Shown here: in pieces, positions 55,995 through 64,000 of the stretch
How positions within the stretch are numbered: the stretch's first letter is position 1
Layout of the letters: each line of letters starts with the position of its first letter
NCBI RefSeq assembly: GCF_012489685.1
Contig: NC_080044.1
Span: 30,050,369 to 30,114,368, forward strand
DNA length: 64,000 nucleotides
Reading direction: 5' to 3'
Origin: Lotus japonicus
Lineage: Eukaryota; Streptophyta; Magnoliopsida; Fabales; Fabaceae
The notes under the pieces: generated by a model
The model's database searches: none
What the model was told of the DNA's origin: nothing
What the model saw: only the letters and a program-made list of their open reading frames with translations
Position numbers and translations under genes: made by a program

Positions 55995-56335
55995 AAACTG
56001 GTTGAGCATTCACATCGGTTTTCAGTCTAACCGATGTGAAAAGTATACACATTTCACATCGGTTTTTAGTCTAACCGATGTGAAAAGTATACATTTCACA
56101 TCGATTGGATGACAGAACCGATGTGAAAAGTGTACATTTCACATCAGTTGGCTGACTTAGCCGATGTGAAAAGTGTACATTTCACATCAGTTGGCTGACT
56201 GAACCGATGTGAAAAGTGTACTTTTCACATCGGTTATAAACCCGATGTGAAAAGGTTAGGAGATACCACATCAACATTGTTTACATCGGATAAAAACCGA
56301 TGTTAAAACTCAAAAATACCCGATGTGAAAACTAG
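55995..56335. repeat. CACTA right subterminal foldback repeats
   Basis: About seven palindromic units of the same TTCACATCGGTT/AACCGATGTGAAAAG family as on the left. Confidence 0.85.
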
Positions 56336-56967
56336 TTTTTCTAGTAGTGTGTGTTGGGTCTAATTAATATAATGTGTGTTATGTGTTCAAATCTTAGACA
56401 TAAAAAACCAAAAAATATGCTTTCATTTATTATTAAAATTTTTAAATCCAAAAATCTCATAAAATACAATAAAAAGATCTTTTCCAAAAATCACAAAAAA
56501 AATAATATCAACATCTCTTTAAAAAATCCTCTTTTTTAATCAATTTAAATTATGTTAGAACTACGTAGCCTTGATGTCTCCTCACAGAGAATACGTAGGC
56601 CGGGATTTAATTCCCGACAGGCACTAAAAAATTAAAAAAACTTAGGGTTCCATGTAAATAATCTTTTTCTCTCATTTGTAAATATTAAATCATTGAATAT
56701 CAAAATTTAAATCTTCTTTTTTGGGTAAAATGAAGATCTCTAAAGTTATTTAATTTTGCACAATCAATCAGAGGTAACCGTTTTACGGACGTCATGGGGT
56801 GCTAATACCTTCCCCATGCGTAAATGACTCCCGAGTTCGGAACTCTGAAGCAGACCAAGTTTTCTCTTTATTTCAAGGGTTCCAATTTCCCTTAATAAAT
56901 TATTGGCGACTCTTCTGTTTTATAAACTTTTTATGCGTCGTTCCGCTGCGACCCCGATTGCGACAGA

Positions 56968-56985
56968 TGGCGACTCTGCTGGGGA
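56968..56985 (+). promoter_or_regulatory. Ogre/Tat-type primer-binding site
   Basis: TGGCGACTCTGCTGGGGA starts two bases after the LTR end. This PBS class, complementary to a tRNA-Arg 3' end as I recall, is typical of Ogre elements and differs from the tRNA-Met sites of the other elements here. Confidence 0.75.
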
Positions 56986-57561
56986 CTTTGAGAGTCAAGT
57001 CTGACATGATTGATTGTGAAAAGCTTTATAACTTTATTTTTATTCATATTACCCCTTTTGTTTTTTTTATGTATATATTATTGATCACTTTTGTACATAT
57101 GTTTTATTTGTTATGAACACTAGGATAGATGACTACTTGTGTTAGATATTAGATCAGTTGTATATATTTGTTGTTTCTTACAGGTGGGGTAGTTTGTAAA
57201 ATTGTTGTCACTTACCTAACACATTTTAGACTCTATACCCGAGTCTTGAAAAACCATAGGATTAGAGGAGTCTCGATGTTGTCTTGTGGGGTTCCTAAAT
57301 GGGGCTTCCCTGATAGTCATTGATTCTCCGCTCAGATTGTTATGGCATTATTGAGGTTCACAACCCTTGGCCTCCAAGTAACACACAAATCATCTTATTT
57401 TTGAGGTTCACAACCCCACAAAATAATCACTTTCAAACACCCAACCTCATATATCTCAAAATAATAAATTTGACATACATCATCAAACAAATAAATTCAT
57501 TCTTCACTTGAATTTCACACTTATTATTCAAAATAATAATACTAATACAATCAGGGTCTTA
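56986..57561 (+). other. Ogre/Tat-type leader, truncated, and an LTR-like end
   Basis: Leader after the PBS with no ORF. After about 57370 the sequence changes character; the words GAGGTTCACAACCC repeat at 57352 and 57401. On the minus strand it begins TGTAAGACCCTGATTG at 57561, like a gypsy LTR start, so 57370-57561 may be an LTR fragment. No gag is found, so the element is truncated. Confidence 0.4.
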
Positions 57562-59545
57562 CACTGTTACAGTAGAAATAAACTAGGAAAACAAGCAAAA
57601 CAGACCACACAAAGAAAAGCATAGAGCAGCAAACTAGAAAGAGAAAACAGCTACAGGCGAGGAGCACCAACGAGTAACCTCCCCAAACTAGGCACAGATA
57701 TCAAGCGACCAAAAACCCACCAAAAGCCACAATATCAATGACTTGGGATCGAGAGTCCTGCAGCATCAAAAACTACCATAACGCATATTAGAATTTAGCC
57801 CAAATGGCGTTTTCTCTGTGGCAACCAGATTTGGCTAAATAATCTGCTAAATTGTTAGCCTCTCTATAGATATAGTTTACACCAAGGCATTCAACTTCGT
57901 TCATCAAAAATTCAATTTGGATTAGATCCTAGGCCAGTTTCCATGGTCTATTCTGATCAGACGCCACCCATCCCACAACAAGGGATGAGTCTGATTCAAT
58001 AATAACGCGGCGGAATCCAAAGTGCTGGCAGAATAGTAAGGCGTTCAATATCGCTTTTACTTCTGCTTCATAAGCCCAAAGGTCTGCCTTTCCGAGTTCT
58101 TTAGTATGCCTCCAAAGACACTCTGACCTGGGTTGCCGAGGGAAGACCCGTCTACATTGAACTTGAGCACCCCCACTAGTGGGGGGAACCAGCAAACAGA
58201 GCGAGGGGGCAATACTTTTGCTAAGAGAAATTAGCTCAAAATTCAGTAAGAAGTCTGTTATTGCATACGGGCAATGCTTTCTCCATGTTTTAATCCACCA
58301 AGAAATCCGAGAGATGTGCATGTCCCAAATGCCATCGCTGGAGAATTGTGAATTCTGGAATATGAGATTATTTCGTTCCAGCCAAATGCTCCAATAAAGG
58401 GAGAATGGTACCAGTTCCCATAACACAAGATCTGTGGAGTGCCTAAGAGTATTCCATTCTAGTAGAACAACCTCGAGAGGTTGGGGGAAGCACCAATGTA
58501 TTCTTTCTCGGTTAATAACAGAGGACCATAGGCTTCAAACTATCTCACAGTGGAGCAAGAGGTGAGAGGTATATTCCAAAGAGATTCCACAAACACTACA
58601 CAAGCCATCATTCTCAATCACCACACCTCTTCTCATCAGATTTTCCTTTACTGCAACTCTATTTAGTGCAGCTTGCCAAAGGAAAATGACTACCTTTGGA
58701 GGTACTATTTTCGTAATTTTTCTTGATATAATCAGAGGATCAGCTCCAAGAATTTTGAGTTTAGTTGCATTATAGATAGCTTTCACCGAAAAGTTACCCA
58801 TTTGATCCCCTAACCATAAGAGGCAGTCTTCACCTTTGCTGGGCAGAACCGAGTTAATAAATTGGAAAAATCTGGTCCTTTCCTCCAATTCCCAGCCAAA
58901 GCATTGCCTTCGTAGGTTCACTGGCCAACTCCATTTACCGCCAATGTAGCATCCAACATCCTGAACCAGTGCATTTATGTTTGTAGACAGTGCAAATAAG
59001 CGAGGAAACATAAGAAGAGGGACAACCTCTACCCAAGGATCGAGCCAGAATCTGATCGAGTTTCCTGCACCAATTTTGCAGAATAGTTGCTCTCTAAATG
59101 CTTTGGCCATGACCTCATCACTCAGAAGATTCTTTAGAATATCCTGCATCATAGTAGAGCAAACCGGGTAGCCATCCACCACCAAGTGAAGGACAAGAGT
59201 CCTAGCTTTCCAAAAATACTTTGAAGTCACAATTTTCCTCCATAGCACATCTTTCTCTTTGCCATAGCGCCATGCCCATTTGAGGAGCAAAGCTCTATTC
59301 TTCCACCCAAGAAAACCAAGACCTAAGCCCCCAAGCTCTTGGCTTTTGCAAATTTGTTCCCACACAACCCATGAGATCTGTTTTCTCCCTTGGGAGCTTC
59401 CCCATAAAAAATACCTAATAAGCTTTTCAAAATCACCTATCACCCCAACCGGTGCTTTGAAGACCGACATGTAGTAGACAGGGATGGAAGCGATGGCTGA
59501 TTTTAAGAGTACTAGTCTACCACTCACTGATAGAAATTTGGAGTT
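57562..59545 (-). pseudogene. 5'-truncated L1-type LINE (RT C-terminus, zinc-binding, RNase H)
   Basis: On the minus strand a 330-codon frame (58535-59527) has the plant LINE RT C-terminal region (S-A-I-A-S-I-P-V-Y-Y-M-S, W-G-G/W-G-S, G-G-L-G) and a zf-RVT block (C-S-V-C-G ... H-L-L-L-H-C). A second frame (57929-58426) carries an RNase H-like domain (D-G-S-like start, frameshifted; then V-I-I-E-S-D-S). The RNase H end is still readable to about 57830. The catalytic RT half and ORF1 are absent, as expected from 5' truncation during insertion. No clear poly(A) or TSD was found. Confidence 0.88.
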
Positions 59546-60010
59546 CTAGGATGACAGTTTTACACGCATCTTTTCTAGTATTGGTTGCTGGACTGGGCGG
59601 GTCAGAACAAGCCCATGGACCCGCCCAGTAAGACAGACACCCACTGGATAAGGACATGGGTCCCAGAGCAAAGAAGTGTGCCCGAGTTGCTTTGTATTAA
59701 TCATATTGATGATGTATGTATTTGTCTTATTCGACATTGGGATTTGGGCCTTGCATGTAAGGCCCAAATCCATGAATATTCTAGATAAGGACCACTCCCA
59801 CTATAAAAAGGGGTGTCCTCACCTTGTACTAGGTACCTTTTTTATCATTAATGAGATAATTTCCTTATTCTTACATCACTTATATTCTTTTAGCTCTGCT
59901 AGGGTTTATCAAGGGTACTTCATATCCATTATTAGACCTTAGACCAGAACAGTTGCAAAAAATTTCTCCTCCTTGGGTTGTCACCTAAGGGGGCACCAAT
60001 ATATAATATT
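59546..60010 (+). repeat. LTR-like segment with TATA box and two perfect hairpins
   Basis: No gene. A 12-bp perfect inverted repeat (59592-59603 with 59618-59629) and a 13-bp one with a 6-base loop (59740-59752 with 59759-59771) lie before a TATA box (59802-59810). The sequence after it looks like a transcribed R/U5 region. It continues, across solo LTR C, into 62427 on. Confidence 0.45.
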
Positions 60011-60015
60011 GATGT

Positions 60016-62421
60016 TGTAAGGCCCAAGTTTTTCAGTTTATACCAAGTGAATAAATTCTTATTCACCAGTAGGTTTGATGCATGGCGAAGGGAAACCTGA
60101 ACAAGAGTTTAGTAAATGAAATAAATGTATGAAGGAGAAAGTTCAGGAAAAGTCTAAGGATTGTATCGAAGTCGATTTAAGTTATAGCACGACTAATATT
60201 CGCATTTAAAACCTAGGACAAGAACCTTAGGAAACAAAACTATGTTCCAGCTTTGGAACACTATAGGAATATAATTTCCAACAAACTTCCAGCTTTGGAA
60301 CACTGTAGGAATTTAGTCCAAAAATCTTTAGAGAAATATTAGAACTTCTCTTTTTCCATATATCACAATCATTTCGAGGCGAAACTCTAGGATCTACGAA
60401 CGTCCGATTCCAATCATCGGAAGTTTGCCGAAACCGAATCCCTGGTTTTTCAAAACCCTAGAATCAACCGTCAATGAAGACTTTTTCTATTCAGAGCTTC
60501 AAATGAATATTCTACACGCGTACACCCATTTCTCTTGATGATTTCAATCTTTCTTCAGAAGGAAGTTTTCCATTCCGACATTCGATGCAAAAAGTAACTT
60601 ATCGGGTAAAATAGTTTTACACCGACTTTGCATTAGTCACCTAAAATATAAGGAGACCTCATTTTAGTTTTGGAATTCTTTCGCCAAAACCTATCTTAGA
60701 ATTCATGGAGAATGAAGCCGGAAAAATCAGATTCGCGAAACTTTCATTTTACCGCGTTTTGCCAACCTCTATATATAGCCAAGAAATGAGAAAATATCAC
60801 AAATTTCCACCATTTCTCTCCAAAACCTGCGAATTTGCTAAGAGGAAGAAGGAAGAAGAGCTTTTGTTCATTTCTTGCTTGATCGTCGATCAATCAGTTG
60901 CTACTTCAAGGCTTCGAGGTATAGTCGCTAATCCTTACCTCTGATCGCTTTTTCCATAGCTTTTCTGTAGAGTTTTCTGAGCGGATAGTTTATGGGTTTT
61001 TGCAAAACTATCCTGAATCTTTCATTTCTGATTCTAAACCTCTTCCTTATGCGCCCAAGATCACTTCTGCCGGATTAGATTTTCCGTTATGTCGCCGGAA
61101 TTCCGCCGGAATCAATTTGAGCCTAAAATACCCATTTTTGGAGTTTTTGGTGTAAAGCTTCAACCTTTAGGCTGAAAACTATCGCCTTAGCTTAGTGCTA
61201 GTAGGATTAGTTGTCATAAACGTCGTTGGTGACGTCCCTGCAAAATTTTATTTTTGGGATTTCAGTTTTGAAAATCCTAAGTTAAAAATCATGACCAAAA
61301 TACCCCTGCGACAGTTTTTGATCCGATAATTTTTCCGAGTTCAGAATACCCTTAGTTACGGCTTATGAAAGCATAGGAACCAAGTTTGATCGAAGAAAAA
61401 TCGAGCCCCACAATTACCAAAAGTGGCCGAGCCCTATAGGGGAGGAGGAGGAAAATTTCCTTTTCCGAAAACTTGTCTTTCGCGCTAGATTATCGTACCT
61501 TAGAGTATAGATTACTTCGAGTAACCTTAGTAAGTATCGATAACTTAGTTTTCGATAGATTCTGATAGTATTTCTGTGGTTTTGCTCTAAAGGTGATTTT
61601 GAGGAATTCCCAGAGGAGCAAGCCTTTGATTGTGAACGAGTGTTAGGAGATCGTCCTGGAGAATCTACAGGTGAGGGCTTCTCACTGAATCTCTAGTTAA
61701 TGCTTAGGGTCGATGTTTCAACATTGTTTACTGTTTATGCACTGGAATTGTGTGTGATTGGAAAATGTTTTCTGAGGCTTCGGCTGACAATGTAGATGAT
61801 GCATCTACTGAATGTTTTTGATGAGTGAATGACATGCTAAGTGCTAATTGGGTAATTTAGGATGTGTGGTGCATGCCTTATATGCTAGGTGCTATGTGGT
61901 TATTGCTTAAGATATTGACATATGACATGTTGATTGATTATGATGAGTTAATTCTGCTTTTGCACTATAATCTGAGTTTCTGAACGGTGAGAAAAGCGGG
62001 CAGGTCATGCCGATTTTATTTTGAGAGTTTTGAGAAAGCTTGAAAGGACGAATGAGATTCGGGCCTTGTTGTGGTGTTGTATGGATCGAGACATTCTCTG
62101 GAGTCATTTGGGGATTAGGAGATCTCGAGAACTTATAGGATTCGCGATAAGACTAAAAGGATAATTATTTTGTAAAGAAAACTCATAAGGCATTAAACAA
62201 CCTCTAAATCTTTAAGTAATGGTAATAATCTCGGAAGGAAGCTTTGGATGCAAATCATAGTTTTGGAAAATGAGAAGTGTCGTCGGATCCCAGCATTGAG
62301 AAAGTTGAGGGGCTTCGAGTATGTAGATGTTGTGGTGCTGTTGGAGCAGCGTTTGTTGTTGTGCTGTTAGAGCAGCTATTGTGGTTGTGCTGTTGGAGCA
62401 GCTATGTTGTTGGGTGTTACA
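60016..62421 (+). repeat. Solo LTR C, A/B family, with internal deletion, TSD GATGT
   Basis: Starts TGTAAGGCCCAAG and ends GGGTGTTACA, flanked by GATGT at 60011-60015 and 62422-62426. It follows LTR B closely up to GTTGTTGGG near 62413, then jumps to the terminal GTGTTACA: about 1.7-1.8 kb of the 3' half is deleted, with GGG microhomology at the junction. The W-x2-D-x7-Y-x-G ORF region is lost. TATA box at 60770-60777. Confidence 0.88.
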
Positions 62422-62426
62422 GATGT

Positions 62427-64000
62427 TCCATACTTTAAAGAAGTTTGAATTGTGTCTCCCCAAAACTTAAGTTTTTCAAACAATTATAAGTTTTCAAAAC
62501 GTTTTAGCAATTGTTGGTTGCAGCGGATAATATAATAAAGAAATAGACGATAAGCACACAGAGCGATATATCCTGGTTCACCCTCAAACGATGGGGCTAC
62601 GTTCAGTCCTTGGCAGTGCCAAGATTTTCACTAACAAGTATCAAGGGTTCTTCCTACAACAAGTATTATACATGACTTCTCCCAACAAGTATTCTACAGA
62701 ACTTCTCCCAACAAGTATTCTAAAGACTTCTCCTAACAAGTATTTTACAGGACTCCTCCTAAGGTCTTTTGCAAGATCTTCTGGTTCTACGGGTTTCTTT
62801 TCTTACAAGAGGGATTGTAGTCGTTTTCAGTACAATGAACTACAAAGTGTTTGGATGAGGTATGACTCTAAGGTTTACTTTGTGTTCAGAATCTAAAGAG
62901 TTTTTAATAGAGGATTTGACCTGTGGTTCTTCTCTCAGGCGATAAGTATTTGACGCTTAAGCTTGTTGAAGAAAATGATTCAGATGAAAAGTTCTAGCTT
63001 ATTTTCTTGAGTCTAAACAACTTCAATTTATCCTTTTATACTTCAAGTGCTGCTTGGTTAGGTTAAGAGTCGTTTAAGCGTGTAGAGCATCTTGAGAACT
63101 AGCCATTGGATCAAATAGTGCTTTTGTGAACCTTTGTCAGGTGCATTAAATGCATACAACTATTTGATGAAGGCTTATTTCCGTAAGGATGTAGTCTGTC
63201 TGTTGGTAGGTTGCTTTAAGTCTGGATTTTAATCCATTGAAGAGCAAGAATGACAACTTGACCGTGACAGCATTCTACTTGAGCTTTGGCCATTGAGTTT
63301 TGTCAGATCACGTGCTCTTCCTCTCTTGAGACTTATTCTACAAGCTTTTCTGAGATCTTTTTGAGTTTCAAAACTGGCGCGCATTCTTCAGACGATCCAT
63401 TCTTCACAGACTATCTCGATCCTTTGCTTTGTGTAGCTTGTTTGTGCTTGGTCAGCGCTCCCTCGGATTTAGATGATGACGATAAGTGTTTCTAAAATAT
63501 GGAAATTTTAGTATGCCACATAAATCCTTAAAATTGTTATCATACAATACATTTCAAACAACATGATTAAACATTTGAACTTAACATCTTCCTCTTTCTA
63601 CCTCACGGTCAAGACAAAGAAATGAGATTGAATAGTTACTTTTTTCTTCTTAAATAGATCAGAATGAAAGGAACATGTGGTGGAGAAGCATGGAGCCTCC
63701 TCCGCCACATGTTTTGGACATGTATCCCTCCACAAGAAGTAGAAATATGTCCATGTGGGTCCCTCTTCCAAAGAAAATATCTTTGGGGCCCACAAACATC
63801 TTGGAGCAACTTGCTCCAAGACCGATTGTTACGTTTTTCGACCCAAAAATTTTCCTCGGCGAAGGAATTTTTGATTTTATAGCTGCATCTGTTTTCTTAA
63901 TTGAAATCACGGATTTTCGAACCGTGGTCCTGAACGTACCTGGTCGTGACCCGAAAGTCATCTACTGAACATTTTCAGTCGACGAGAAAAACCTCTTTCA
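62427..64000 (-). repeat. Probable copia-type LTR fragment, minus orientation
   Basis: The words ATATCCTGGTTCACCCTC near 62568-62587 resemble the R/U5 region of the Sirevirus LTRs (TATCCTGGTTCAC in SV1 at about 8140). A 26-bp tandem array (AACAAGTATTCTACAG-type units, about five copies) is at 62632-62760. Inverted repeats lie at 63672-63713 and 63799-63821. The remainder, 62900-63660, shows no gene. Ends of the element are not visible. Confidence 0.4.
62632..62760. repeat. 26-bp tandem repeat
   Basis: About five units containing CAACAAGTATT and ACTTCTCC, diverging at the edges. It gives a spurious open frame on the plus strand. Confidence 0.8.

Larger units (their letters stand above)
50923..56349. 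mobile_element. Non-autonomous CACTA (En/Spm-type) DNA transposon, 5.4 kb
   Basis: Terminal inverted repeats CACTACTAGAAAAA at both ends, flanked by the 3-bp TSD TGT (50920-50922 and 56350-56352), the hallmark of CACTA elements. Subterminal regions (about 50941-51310 and 55995-56335) hold about six and seven foldback units built on TTTTCACATCGGTT ... AACCGATGTGAAAAG. The interior has a G+C-rich CGTCGC segment (51370-51600), a 137-bp direct repeat, and a captured copia 3' end. I see no transposase, so it would need one in trans. The long interior stretches 51860-53520 and 54790-55990 hold nothing I can name. Confidence 0.93.
49700..56965 (+). repeat. Ogre/Tat-type 5' LTR, interrupted by a CACTA element
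   Basis: Starts TGTCAGCACCC and ends GATTGCGACA, directly followed by the PBS. Without the CACTA insertion and its TSD copy it is about 1.84 kb, short for legume Ogre LTRs. TATA box at 50288-50295 and a purine-rich transcribed leader after it give the plus orientation. An ATT-rich simple stretch is at 49745-49785. No coding sequence is seen in 49700-50920 or 56353-56965. Confidence 0.8.

Noticed and set aside
62591..62896. 101-codon frame near the right end
   Set aside because: Produced by the 26-bp tandem repeat within an LTR-like region.

Overview
This is repeat-dense plant nuclear DNA. I find no convincing host gene: nearly every base belongs to nested transposable elements. The signs are full Ty1/copia polyproteins of the Sirevirus (SIRE) type with an env-like third ORF and a PBS matching initiator tRNA-Met, Ty3/gypsy chromovirus-like coding remains, an Ogre/Tat-type LTR whose PBS reads TGGCGACTCTGCTGGGGA, a plant L1 LINE, a CACTA transposon and a tRNA-derived SINE. 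Ogre-type plus SIRE-type elements suggest a eudicot, perhaps a legume. The species cannot be told from the sequence.

Layout. (1) 1-9210: Sirevirus SV1 on the minus strand. Its 5' LTR, PBS, gag and pol are intact; the env-like ORF has one stop codon and runs off the left edge with the 3' LTR. (2) 9211-22987: an older, decayed Sirevirus SV2, also minus. Its 3' region is cut by SV1. Its env-like ORF is split by SV3 (11506-16515, plus), a young gag-only element with near-identical LTRs and a GCTTC target-site duplication (TSD). A 130-codon plus-strand ORF with its own TATA box (9338-9730) lies antisense in the SV2 3' region. (3) 22988-33501: a gypsy-type LTR (F) holding solo LTR E (TSD CGCGC), which holds solo LTR A (TSD ATATT). 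(4) 33502-43462: one LTR of gypsy element G, broken by solo LTR B (TSD TCATC) and LTR D (TSD CATAG). (5) 43463-49694: a decayed, truncated gypsy gag-pol (G, minus) and its 5' LTR, which carries a SINE with a 17-bp TSD. (6) 49700-57561: an Ogre/Tat-type LTR, PBS and leader, with a 5.4-kb CACTA element (TSD TGT) inside the LTR. (7) 57562-59545: a 5'-truncated L1 LINE. (8) 59546-64000: LTR-like sequence with two perfect hairpins, a solo LTR C (TSD GATGT) with a large internal deletion, then a copia-type LTR fragment.

The nesting gives an order: G is older than F, B and D; F is older than E and SV2; E is older than A; SV2 is older than SV1 and SV3. SV3 is very young by LTR identity, yet has no pol and no zinc knuckle, so it was probably mobilised in trans by full-length relatives such as SV1.

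The two least explained signals are the antisense ORF in the Sirevirus 3' region, and a short protein encoded inside three different gypsy LTRs (A, E, G) that shares the spacing W-x2-D-x7-Y-x-G. Both are inferences from sequence reading and need database and expression checks.
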